Positions 1-7,837 of a stretch of DNA of 64,000 nucleotides are shown piece by piece. The notes beneath the pieces are model-generated. The model saw only the letters and a list, made by a program, of their open reading frames with translations, ran no database searches and was not told the DNA's origin. Made by a program: the position numbers and the translations under genes. This stretch comes from Pseudomonas triticifolii. GTDB lineage: Bacteria; Pseudomonadota; Gammaproteobacteria; Pseudomonadales; Pseudomonadaceae. The stretch is taken from NCBI RefSeq assembly GCF_014358015.1, contig NZ_JACONV010000024.1:1-64000 (forward strand). Direction: 5' to 3'. The first letter of the stretch is position 1. Each line of letters starts with the position of its first letter.

Positions 1-13
1 GGTTTTGTCTTTT
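1..13 (+). terminator. Tail of a terminator cut by the window edge
   Basis: The first 13 bases are identical to the end of the hairpin and T-tract that follow the 5S gene (about 227-239). Only the 3' end is visible, so the hairpin itself cannot be seen. It suggests that another copy of the 5S-plus-terminator unit lies immediately upstream; this is inference. Confidence 0.4.
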
Positions 14-70
14 AGTAGAAGTCATTCATTTTCGCCGATACGTCGCTTATTGACGGATTGGCCACAGAAT

Positions 71-189
71 TTCTTGACGACCATAGAGCATTGGAACCAC
101 CTGATCCCATCCCGAACTCAGTAGTGAAACGATGCATCGCCGATGGTAGTGTGGGGTTTCCCCATGTGAGAGTAGGTCATCGTCAAGAT
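71..189 (+). rRNA. rrf: 5S ribosomal RNA
   Basis: Part of the central protuberance of the large ribosomal subunit. The sequence has the characteristic gamma-proteobacterial 5S core (for example GAACCACCTGATCCC followed by CCGAACTCAG), and its two ends pair perfectly as the terminal stem: 72-80 with 180-188. Length is about 119 nt, as expected. It is followed after ten bases by a strong terminator, so it is the last gene of an rRNA operon whose 16S and 23S genes lie to the left of the window. Exact mature ends are estimated from the terminal helix. Confidence 0.95.
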
Positions 190-198
190 TCAATTCCG

Positions 199-239
199 AA
201 ACCCCTCATCGCTCGCGCGGTGAGGGGTTTTGTCTTTTC
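199..239 (+). terminator. Rho-independent terminator of the rRNA operon
   Basis: A perfect 10-bp stem (AAACCCCTCA at 199-208 with TGAGGGGTTT at 221-230) encloses a 12-base loop and is followed by a T-rich tail. It lies ten bases past the 5S end and separates the rRNA operon from the convergent mgo operon. Confidence 0.9.
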
Positions 240-258
240 CGGCTATGGAACGTCGAAG

Positions 259-738
259 TCAGGCAAAGAGACTGCGGACATTGCTCATGGCACTGTCTGC
301 AAACCCCTGTAGAAACGTCTCGAATGCCGGCAGTGCCTCGGCTCCTCCCTGGTCAGGTTCGGCAATGATCGTCCACGTCGCGATGCACTCATTCTCGCTC
401 ACAGCCAGTACTGTCATCGAAGCCCATAACTGACCCACAGGCAGACTGGTGTGGATCAATGACCAGGTCATGTACAGGGCCTGATCATCTCGGCTGTTCA
501 ATTGTTCGATCGCAACGTTACCGTCCTTGAACAGCTTCTTGCGCACCGAGCGAACACCTTTACCCGTGACCTCAGTGCTCTCCAGGGCAGGAATAAAGGC
601 CTGAAAGCCTCCAAAGTCGCCTACGACTGCCCAGACGCTGTTGGCATCACTGGGGATCTCCACTGCCGATACAACGCGGCACAGGGTCGGATTTTTGATC
701 AGCGTGTCGGGCTTGAGATTGTTGTGGATTGTGTTCAT
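259..738 (-). CDS. mgoD: MgoD, START/polyketide cyclase-like protein
   Basis: A 159-residue protein of the SRPBCC (polyketide cyclase/dehydrase) fold. The N-terminal VVSAVEIPSDANSVWAVVGDF stretch, a central strand-rich part and a long C-terminal helix (ETFLQGFADSAMSNVRSLF) fit a START-like hydrophobic pocket. It is the last gene of mgoBCAD, 34 bp after mgoA; in P. syringae and in the related pvf cluster of P. entomophila the fourth gene encodes this kind of protein, whose exact step is not settled. I chose the ATG at 738 because GGAG stands six bases before it; an in-frame ATG at 750 has no ribosome site. No membrane segment or signal peptide is visible. Confidence 0.85.
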   Translation of the reverse strand: MNTIHNNLKPDTLIKNPTLCRVVSAVEIPSDANSVWAVVGDFGGFQAFIPALESTEVTGKGVRSVRKKLFKDGNVAIEQLNSRDDQALYMTWSLIHTSLPVGQLWASMTVLAVSENECIATWTIIAEPDQGGAEALPAFETFLQGFADSAMSNVRSLFA

Positions 739-772
739 GTCGTTCTCCATTGCACTTGATTGATGACTCGAC

Positions 773-3700
773 TCAGATGAAGTCGATTTCCTTCAGGTAA
801 TCGCAGCCCTTGCGCAACAGCGCCGGGGTTTTCTGCGGGTACTGCTCGCCCATTTGGCGGATACCAGCCAGGGTGTTCTGGTACTCGATCATCGAGATGT
901 CCCCGATGTCCTCTTCAAAGCCATCCAGATAGAAGCCGAGTACGCCAAACAACGCGTTATCGCTATCGACCCGGTTAAGCTGAGCCTGCCATTGGGCAAC
1001 GCTGACCAGCTCGAACTCGCGGCCCGCTTCGCGGAACGATTCCACGTAGCCGTTCCAGCTCAGGGGTTCGGGGTTATGCAGATTGAAAACGGCACGCTCG
1101 GACTGATAACGGCTGGCATGAAAGCCAATGAAGCGCGCCAGGAAGTCCACCGGCATCAGGTCGAAATTGATGTCGAACTCCGGAACCTGCCCCAGCTGCA
1201 GTGACCCCTTGAGCATCAGCATCAAGCGGTTCTTTTGTGGCTGGCACACGCCGGTATGGCGGTTGAATGCGATGTTGCCGGGACGGTAAATGTTGACCCA
1301 TACGCCTTGATTCCTGGCGTGTTGCAGGATGCGTTCGGCGACCCATTTGGAGAGGTTGTAGCCATTCTTGATGTAAATCGGTGGGGTGTCGGCAGCGGGT
1401 TTTTCAAGCACCGTGCCGGCACTATCGATGGCGCTGCAGGCTGACAAGGTCGAGACAAAATTGAAGACCTTCTTGCTGCGCCCCTCACATAACTTCAGGC
1501 ATTCGAAGACCGGCGCCACGTTGTCTCTGGCCAGCGTCTCGTAATCCTGAACATGGTTCACGTTGGCTGCGTTGTGGACCAGTGCTCCAAATTCCCGGTC
1601 CAGCCGTTCATACACCGCCTCGCTCAAACCCAGACAGGGTTGCGTGACATCGGCGGCATAGACCGTTACCCGACTCAGGTCCAGATGACCCAGCCTGTTC
1701 TCGGCGAGCGATTGTTCGAAGCGATCCTGAGCGCTTTGCCCTGACGACTCACGCACCAGACACGCAATCTCGGTCGCACCCCAGTCCAGTAGCGCCTGCA
1801 CGATATGCACACCCAGAAACCCGTTGGCCCCGGTGACGATCACTTTATGCACGTCGCCCAGTTGGCTGACAGGCAGCGTCGTCAACTGGATGTCCGGCCT
1901 GGCGTCCCGCAGCGCTTGTGGACTGATGGTGTAGCCTGAGCTGCCTTCGCTGTCGATCAAGCCTGCCAGCGTCAGCAAGGTGGGTGCTTCGATGAAGCGG
2001 TTGATGGGAATACTGCGTCCGAACCGTTCCCGAATCTCCAGCAACATGCGCGACAGCAAAATCGAGTGACCGCCCAGATTGAAAAAGCTTTCGTCCGTCG
2101 AGATATCGGCCGATGGCAGTTCCAGCAGTTCGGCCCATAGCGCTAACAGCTGCTCCTGGCGCTCGGTCTCTGGCAGGCGCCGGGAATGCTGATCGCTGAA
2201 AACCACGGGGATCTCCAGCAACGCCTTGCGATCCGTCTTGCCGTTGCTGGCAAACGGCAAGGCGTCGACTTTTGTGTAAGCGATCGGGTGCATGTAGTCA
2301 GGCAGCAACTGCTGCACATGAGCCTTCAGGGCGCTCAGTGTCGCGTCATCACCTTCAGGCCCATGTGGCTGAGCAACGAAGGCCAGAATGCGCCGGTGCG
2401 CATCGACGACCACTGCGACCTGCCTGTACAGCTGGCTCGCACGCAGGCAATGCTCGATCTCTTCCGGCTCGACCCTGAAGCCGCGAATCTTTACCTGATT
2501 GTCTCGACGCCCGCTCAGCTCGATGCCGTCCGCTGTCCACTTGGCCATGTCTCCAGTGCGATAGGCCCGTAATCGTTCACCGTCCGGGCGCTTCAGCCAT
2601 ACATAACGCTCAGCCGTCAGCTCGGGATTGTTGATATAACCCAGGCCGACCCCTGGCCCGACGATGTACAGCTCACCCTGAGTCTGTTGCGCCACAGGCT
2701 GCAGTTGCTCGTCGAGAATCCAGACCTGACTGTTGGCGATTGGCTTTCCGAGATTGCGATTGCTGCTGTGTGGCTGGAACTGGCCTGCCGTCACCAGCAC
2801 GGTGGCTTCGGTGGGGCCGTACAAATTGTGGAAATGGCACTGCGCAGTGAGCTGCGCGATGACGTGAGGCTCACAGACGTCCCCACCTGTCACGACATGT
2901 TCAAGCCCCAGTGGCTGATCGAGCGGCAGAATGCTCAGCAACGCGGGCGGCAGAAATGCATGAGTGATGCCCGCTTTCAAAACACTGATCAGTTGCAGCG
3001 GGTCGCGTCGCTGATCTTCATCGGGCACTACCAGTTCAGCACCACTGAGCCAGGTCGGGAAAATATCGATCACTGATGAATCAAAACTCAAGGTCGAAAA
3101 CTGCAGCACTCGACTGTATTCAGTCAGGCCAACATAGTCGGCATACCATGCCGTGAAGTGGCTGAGGTTGCGCTGGCTGAGCAATACGCCTTTGGGATGG
3201 CCGGTCGTGCCGGAGGTATAAAGCGCCATGCACGGCGCATCACAGTCCGGTGAAAAAACCGAAGCGACATGGCCCGTTTCCGTAAGCTGCATAGCGTCGA
3301 TGTTGAGCGCGGGGAATTCGGCGGCAGCCAGCGGGTGCGAGCCGTCATGCAACAGCAGCATCGCCCCCGAGTTTTCCAGAATGTATTGCTGCCGTTGAAG
3401 GGGAAGAGCCGGGTCGAGTGGCAGGTAGACAGCCCCACAGCCCAGAATCGCGAGCACCCCGGCATACAACGCTGTGCACTTGGGCAGGCAGAGGCCGATC
3501 ACAGGTGGCGCGTCGGTCTTGTTCGCCTGTGCAATCAGTGGCAACAAATGAAGCTGGATAGCGGCGGCGTGCATTGCCAGTTCGCGATAGCTGCAGGACT
3601 GACCCTGAACCGACAGGGCTGGCCGCTCGGCGAAGGTCTGTAAGGCCGTTGCCAGCCACTGGGTAAGCGGCGTCTCGGCCCGTTGCAACAGATGAGGCCG

Positions 3701-4225
3701 CTGCGTGTTGTTCAACTGATGTTCGAACAGCAGCGCATCAATGGCACTCAATCCCTCTTGGCGTTCGCTTTGAGCGGGCTGTGCTGCTGGCAAATGCACG
3801 AAGTAATGATCGTCCCGAGAGCGTCGGCTCACCTGCAATGCAACGATCTCCACCCACGCGGCAATGGCCTCATCGCGCAGCATTCGTCCGTTGCCTGATG
3901 ACTCAACGGGCAGACATTGCCGAATGATCAAACGCCGGGCCTTGGCCGAACCGTGCCAGCACAGCAGTTCCAGCCGCGGCAGCGAACCCGGGACGGGCTC
4001 CAGGCCCACGCGCAGACTTAGAAGCGCCGGTTCGCCCAAGCCCTGCAATTGCTCGCTGCTCAACGCAAGGCTGCCATCTTCGATCAGCATTGAAACGGGA
4101 TCACACGACTGCAGCGCAGCAAGGTCGGACAGGTGATGCACGGCATGGCCATGCGACTGAAGCTCGGTATTCAGTTCGCTCAGGGTCAGGCTATGACCAA
4201 CAAGCAAGATCTCCAGGCGCTTCAT
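773..4225 (-). CDS. mgoA: MgoA, NRPS with adenylation, carrier and terminal reductase domains
   Basis: A 1150-residue cytosolic synthetase that activates an amino acid (leucine in the published P. syringae system), tethers it and releases it reductively on the way to the diazeniumdiolate signal leudiazen. Visible: an N-terminal region of about 190 residues resembling a degenerate formyltransferase-like Rossmann fold; an adenylation domain with YTSGTTGHPKG (near 335), NLYGPTEATV, YRTGDMAKW and NGKTDRKAL; a carrier domain with the phosphopantetheine serine in FFNLGGHS (near 718); and an NAD(P)H reductase domain with TGANGFLG (near 800) and YNLSK (near 957). There is no condensation domain. Aligning to PheA by eye gives a pocket code of about D-S-I-F-V-G-L-V-L-K. 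The start at 4225 overlaps the mgoC stop as ATGA, pointing to translational coupling; a start 17 codons upstream lies inside mgoC. Confidence 0.9.
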   Translation of the reverse strand: MKRLEILLVGHSLTLSELNTELQSHGHAVHHLSDLAALQSCDPVSMLIEDGSLALSSEQLQGLGEPALLSLRVGLEPVPGSLPRLELLCWHGSAKARRLIIRQCLPVESSGNGRMLRDEAIAAWVEIVALQVSRRSRDDHYFVHLPAAQPAQSERQEGLSAIDALLFEHQLNNTQRPHLLQRAETPLTQWLATALQTFAERPALSVQGQSCSYRELAMHAAAIQLHLLPLIAQANKTDAPPVIGLCLPKCTALYAGVLAILGCGAVYLPLDPALPLQRQQYILENSGAMLLLHDGSHPLAAAEFPALNIDAMQLTETGHVASVFSPDCDAPCMALYTSGTTGHPKGVLLSQRNLSHFTAWYADYVGLTEYSRVLQFSTLSFDSSVIDIFPTWLSGAELVVPDEDQRRDPLQLISVLKAGITHAFLPPALLSILPLDQPLGLEHVVTGGDVCEPHVIAQLTAQCHFHNLYGPTEATVLVTAGQFQPHSSNRNLGKPIANSQVWILDEQLQPVAQQTQGELYIVGPGVGLGYINNPELTAERYVWLKRPDGERLRAYRTGDMAKWTADGIELSGRRDNQVKIRGFRVEPEEIEHCLRASQLYRQVAVVVDAHRRILAFVAQPHGPEGDDATLSALKAHVQQLLPDYMHPIAYTKVDALPFASNGKTDRKALLEIPVVFSDQHSRRLPETERQEQLLALWAELLELPSADISTDESFFNLGGHSILLSRMLLEIRERFGRSIPINRFIEAPTLLTLAGLIDSEGSSGYTISPQALRDARPDIQLTTLPVSQLGDVHKVIVTGANGFLGVHIVQALLDWGATEIACLVRESSGQSAQDRFEQSLAENRLGHLDLSRVTVYAADVTQPCLGLSEAVYERLDREFGALVHNAANVNHVQDYETLARDNVAPVFECLKLCEGRSKKVFNFVSTLSACSAIDSAGTVLEKPAADTPPIYIKNGYNLSKWVAERILQHARNQGVWVNIYRPGNIAFNRHTGVCQPQKNRLMLMLKGSLQLGQVPEFDINFDLMPVDFLARFIGFHASRYQSERAVFNLHNPEPLSWNGYVESFREAGREFELVSVAQWQAQLNRVDSDNALFGVLGFYLDGFEEDIGDISMIEYQNTLAGIRQMGEQYPQKTPALLRKGCDYLKEIDFI

Positions 4226-5169
4226 TGCAGCATCCCCTGCGCAGGCAGGTATTGAGCCAGGGACCGCTGTACGCAAGGGGTTTCCAGCATCGAACTGGCC
4301 TTGAAGAAGCGCACGATGTTACCGATCAGCGGGTGATGACGATTGATGGGAAAACTGACCGCCAGGGTTTCGGCCTTGAGGGCTTGTTTGATGGGTTCAG
4401 CAACGGGCAGATGTTCGATCAGGGCGAAATCGAAGCCGTGCTGGATGTCGCTGGTCAGGTACTGTGCGATGAACACCGGCATGATGTCGGCGATGCACTG
4501 GCGGTCGTTCTCGCTAGCGGTGTGCCAGTAAATACGCACCAGTCGTGACCAGAAACCTGAGTGCCGACCTTCGTCCAGCAGGTGGTCAGCCATCAGACCC
4601 TTGACCGATTGCTTGACCGAATCGTCCTTGGCAAAAGCTGCCACGTCGTTGGTCACCGTGTTCTCCGCGATGGCCACGCAGATCAATTCCACAGCGCTGC
4701 GCAGATGTTCCGGTGCCAGCGCCAGCGCCGCCGGAATGGCCCGGCTCAGCTCGATTTCGCCGGGCAGCTCGATAGGGTCAATACCCGTCAGCGCGATGGT
4801 CTGCTGCATGAAGTCCATCGCGACCAGCGCGTGATAATCCTCATCCACTACCACCGTCATCGCGTCATAGCGGCAGGCGAACGGGAAGCGAATCGCAAAG
4901 TGGTCCTTGGCGATACTGCGTGCGGTCTTGTCGACGATCTCTGTTTCGAAGATCACCACATCGTTGATGAATTTGTAGAGGCTCTGCACCAGAGCGTAAT
5001 CACGCAGGTGCGCACATTCGCGGCTAAAGGTCTCGCTCAGCACCAGCGGCTGTCGGCTGAGCGGATAGATCAGTTTTCCATCGTTCTCGACGATCCGGCG
5101 TGGGCGAGTACGAATGGTGGCGCGACCTTCCCACGCATCGATGAACGAGCTGTAGTCTTCTGCTTTCAT
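4222..5169 (-). CDS. mgoC: MgoC, AurF-type diiron N-oxygenase
   Basis: A 315-residue non-heme diiron oxygenase of the p-aminobenzoate N-oxygenase (AurF) family, expected to oxidise the amine nitrogen in leudiazen biosynthesis. The family metal ligands can be placed: E110-x2-H113, E169 in AENTVTND, and H196-x3-E200-x2-H203 in ADHLLDEGRHSGFW, with a further glutamate near 75. Length matches the family. It is the second gene of the operon, 64 bp after mgoB, and its stop overlaps the mgoA start by four bases. The ATG at 5169 follows AAGGAAG at good spacing; that ribosome site reads CAAGGAAG, compatible with the CANGGANG core bound by RsmA-type repressors. P. entomophila pvfB is the counterpart. 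Confidence 0.9.
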   Translation of the reverse strand: MKAEDYSSFIDAWEGRATIRTRPRRIVENDGKLIYPLSRQPLVLSETFSRECAHLRDYALVQSLYKFINDVVIFETEIVDKTARSIAKDHFAIRFPFACRYDAMTVVVDEDYHALVAMDFMQQTIALTGIDPIELPGEIELSRAIPAALALAPEHLRSAVELICVAIAENTVTNDVAAFAKDDSVKQSVKGLMADHLLDEGRHSGFWSRLVRIYWHTASENDRQCIADIMPVFIAQYLTSDIQHGFDFALIEHLPVAEPIKQALKAETLAVSFPINRHHPLIGNIVRFFKASSMLETPCVQRSLAQYLPAQGMLQ

Positions 5170-5233
5170 GATGGCTTCCTTGGAGTGGCTTGAGGGCTGA
5201 TTCCTGAGAGCAGCCCTTGGGAGCGGACCGGTG

Positions 5234-6010
5234 TTAAGCGCTGACCTGCATCTGTGGGGCGCGCAGGGTGACGCGCAGCGTGTCCCACAGCTGGAGCCTG
5301 CTTTCCACTGCGGCGATGGCGGCCTCGTACACCTCGCTTTCGCGCCGTGGATCGCCCGCTACCAGTCGCGCCAGCAGGTTTTCTGCAGCGGGCCCGTGGT
5401 CTTCGGAGTCGACTTCGATGTGGCGTTCCAGGTAGTAACGAAAGGTCGGAGCCTGATCACCGGTGATGCCCCAGTCATCGAGAATGCTCTGGAACATCAG
5501 CGGGATGACGCTCTCGCGGCCATGCAGAAACGCCGCTGCCACACTGTGAGCGGGGGCGTGCAATGCTGTGTTGAGGGTATTCGTCACGAACACCGATGCC
5601 GCCTGACCTGCGTTGACACGCTGCAATGCGGTCGTGTAATGCACGCCTTGCTTCTGAAGCTCAATGAAACGTTCGATTTGCAGTGTGCTGGCGCCGATTT
5701 CGCGCATCGCATCCAGATACAGCTCGAAATGGCTGTAATGTCCGTGTCCCAACCGGTCATCCGATTCTTCACCCAATACAATTTCGTTGATCAACCTGGC
5801 CGCAGCGGCGTCCTTGGGCGGGAGCCAGGGCAGTTGTGTGCAGGTCAGCTCCTGTTGCAGGCGTTTGGTGAGCGACATGAAGTCCCAGACCGCGAATACA
5901 TGGGTTTCCATGAACCGTCTTAATACCTCCAGCGAGCAGATCTCACCGAAAATGGCGTGGCGGCTAAGTTCAAGTTTCTTGTGGTCCAGGCGTGTTTTTT
6001 GGCAATGCAT
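5234..6010 (-). CDS. mgoB: MgoB, DUF3050 haem-oxygenase-like diiron protein
   Basis: A 258-residue protein of the DUF3050 / haem-oxygenase-like fold, first gene of mgoBCAD. Likely metal ligands are E35 and H37 in FMETHVFAVWDF, E81/E82 in IVLGEESDD, and the H197-D201-H205 set in LERHIEVDSEDHGP, the arrangement used by haem-oxygenase-like diiron oxidases. This suggests a second oxidative step in diazeniumdiolate formation; the assignment of chemistry is inference. The start at 6010 has AAGG nine bases upstream. In P. entomophila the homologue is pvfA. The non-coding DNA before it is long and AT-rich, fitting a regulated promoter for the whole operon. Confidence 0.88.
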   Translation of the reverse strand: MHCQKTRLDHKKLELSRHAIFGEICSLEVLRRFMETHVFAVWDFMSLTKRLQQELTCTQLPWLPPKDAAAARLINEIVLGEESDDRLGHGHYSHFELYLDAMREIGASTLQIERFIELQKQGVHYTTALQRVNAGQAASVFVTNTLNTALHAPAHSVAAAFLHGRESVIPLMFQSILDDWGITGDQAPTFRYYLERHIEVDSEDHGPAAENLLARLVAGDPRRESEVYEAAIAAVESRLQLWDTLRVTLRAPQMQVSA

Positions 6011-6747
6011 AGCGAGTTACCTTAGTCGTAGAAAGGCAGATGTATAGATTTAAAGTTGCAGTGTTTACGGCGCTGATGCACAGAGGTCGATACGTATTAA
6101 TTGCAGGCAGCCAACAGCCTGTTAAAAGACAGAGTTCAGGGTCACTCCCATTCGTCGTACCGCTGCAAGTTAGGGTTCGGCGTACCGTGCGTTCGCCGAC
6201 AGCCTTTTAAAACGCGGTCTCTGCGCGTTTAAGCAGTGTCCTGCTTCGGCTGTGTGGAAAAGTTAAAACACAATTAGCAACGTGCGCAATTATTTTCTTA
6301 CATTATTTAAGTTGTCTGATTTGCAGGGTGTAAGTGGCTATATAAAACAGAGGGTTCATGTTTTACAGGGGTGTAGGCAACCCTTCCGATCAACAGGGAT
6401 CAGAATTAATAATAATGAACGAATGCCTCGTTCAGCGTTGCCGTTATGCCGAACAATTAAAAGGTTTGTATTTTTTGCGAGCGATATCGGAAACGACTTC
6501 CAATGTCTCTCTGCCCGGTGCGCTGACTCCTTTTCATTGCGTTAAAATCAACAGATCACTGCCCGGTACCTGCAGGGCAGTTGAATCCTGACCAAAGTCG
6601 ATCCTCCGGTTGGATCCACCCAGATCACGAACGAGTTTGCCTTATTCCAGTGGCATACCACCGGAGGGCTCAGGAAATTAGGCGTAAAAACGCGCCGTCA
6701 GACTGAACGTCTGCGGAGCCTGAGGCGGGCGGAGCGGGGGATGTGCA
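6011..6747 (-). promoter_or_regulatory. AT-rich non-coding region upstream of the mgo operon
   Basis: About 740 bp without a convincing gene between the GntR gene and mgoB, clearly more AT-rich than its surroundings between about 6240 and 6480. It must carry the mgoB promoter. A weak candidate -10 (TATACA on the minus strand, about 6042-6047) is visible; no clear -35, sigma-54 element or GacA box was found. A small inverted repeat (CTGCCC at 6559-6564 with GGGCAG at 6575-6580) lies inside. Short open frames here have no ribosome sites and no family features. Confidence 0.5.
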
Positions 6748-6772
6748 GTCCGGTAAGCGGCGCTTGCCGGAC
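6748..6772. repeat. Hairpin-forming inverted repeat after the GntR gene
   Basis: Eleven-base arms, GTCCGGTAAGC (6748-6758) and GCTTGCCGGAC (6762-6772), pair with one G-T wobble around a 3-base loop. It lies 20 bases past the GntR stop. No T-tract follows on either strand, so it is either a weak terminator or a solitary REP-like element. Confidence 0.55.
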
Positions 6773-6792
6773 GTGCGGGGTAGCCGGCGCGG

Positions 6793-7530
6793 TCAGGCGG
6801 GGCTTTTCTTGCGAGTGCGAGGGGGCTCGGTGGCCGCTTTGCTGTTCAGGAATTGGGTAATTGCCTTAACGCCGCGGTTGAGGTGGTGCTGCAACGCTGC
6901 CACGATCGGTTCCACAGCTTTTTCTTCCGCCAGACGAAGCAGTTCCCAGTGGTCATCCTGAGAGAGTTTACCCAGTCCCATGGACGACAGATTGAAACGC
7001 AGAAAACGCTCTTCTTCGTTCAAACCTTGCTCCACCAGGTGCATCAGGCGCTTGCTCGGTGTTCTGGCATACAAGGACATGTGGAATAACCGGTTAAGCC
7101 TGCCGATCTGGGTGTAATCGGTCTCGACTTCGAGCTGCTCGATGTAGCCCCTTGCAGTCGCCAGGTCCTGCTCAGTCAACAATGGAACCGACAAGCGCAA
7201 GGCCTCTGACTCCAGCAAAATGCGCAGCGCATAGGCATCGACAGCGTCTTCGGTGATCAATGGCGCCACAACCGCACCTTTGTGCGTTTCGACACGCAGC
7301 AGCGATTGTGCTTCGAGTTGTCGCAGGGCTTCGCGTACTGGCATCCGGCTCACGCCGAACAGCGTTGCCAATTCCTGCTGGCGCATCGCAGTGCCGCTGG
7401 GCAGGCTGCCATCGATAATTGCGTTACGCAGTTTCTCTTCGATCACTGCCCTGGCAAGGTGCGCCGGGGGTTGCTCGTTGCCCAATACCGAGAGCAGGAA
7501 GGCCTCTCTATCTGATTTACGCATCGCCAT
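6793..7530 (-). CDS. GntR-family transcriptional regulator (FadR/FCD type)
   Basis: A 245-residue DNA-binding regulator. Residues about 25-85 form the GntR winged helix (LRNAIIDGSLPSGTAMRQQE, then FGVSRMPVREALRQLEAQ), and about 95-220 an all-helical FCD ligand domain containing the usual acidic and histidine positions (LNRLFHMSLYA, DDHWELL). Members sense small organic acids or similar metabolites and usually repress neighbouring genes. It is transcribed toward mgoB but is separated from it by about 780 bp, and lies 307 bp beyond the aldo/keto reductase gene. Its target is unknown; nearby mgo or the reductase are candidates by position only. The ATG at 7530 has GAGAAG upstream. Confidence 0.85.
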   Translation of the reverse strand: MAMRKSDREAFLLSVLGNEQPPAHLARAVIEEKLRNAIIDGSLPSGTAMRQQELATLFGVSRMPVREALRQLEAQSLLRVETHKGAVVAPLITEDAVDAYALRILLESEALRLSVPLLTEQDLATARGYIEQLEVETDYTQIGRLNRLFHMSLYARTPSKRLMHLVEQGLNEEERFLRFNLSSMGLGKLSQDDHWELLRLAEEKAVEPIVAALQHHLNRGVKAITQFLNSKAATEPPRTRKKSPA

Positions 7531-7837
7531 ACTTCTCTACCAACCTGGCTGGATAGGATCCAATAAACCACTGGATTGCTAACAGACTAGCCAAGACTTG
7601 CCGGGAAGTCGCGAGAGCAGAGACATCTTTCATTTTTTCAGCGCAGTACATGAAGTGCATTTCAGTGAGTCATCGTGGAACCCGTCAATAATATCTTAGC
7701 GCTCATCGGCCCCACATACTGAATGAGCTTTTATACGCCCATCGATTTACCACAATCATTTTCATGCCAAGGCGAGCTGAAACGCCTCTCTCAACTCGCC
7801 TAGTGAACCGTATCGCGGCATAAGGCCGCACGGTGGT
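7531..7837. other. Intergenic region between GntR and aldo/keto reductase genes
   Basis: 307 bp without a gene. Just past the reductase stop lies a short hairpin (GCGGC at 7815-7819 with GCCGC at 7825-7829) and then a 7-bp inverted repeat (AGGCGAG at 7770-7776 with CTCGCCT at 7795-7801), neither followed by a T-tract on the minus strand. The remaining AT-richer part nearer 7530 presumably holds the GntR promoter. Confidence 0.4.

Noticed and set aside
739..750. A start for mgoD four codons upstream
   Set aside because: No ribosome site precedes the ATG at 750, whereas GGAG lies six bases before the ATG at 738.
6282..6591. Short plus-strand frames in the mgo leader (87 and 77 codons)
   Set aside because: No ribosome sites, no recognisable domain, and they lie in AT-rich DNA that is better explained as regulatory.
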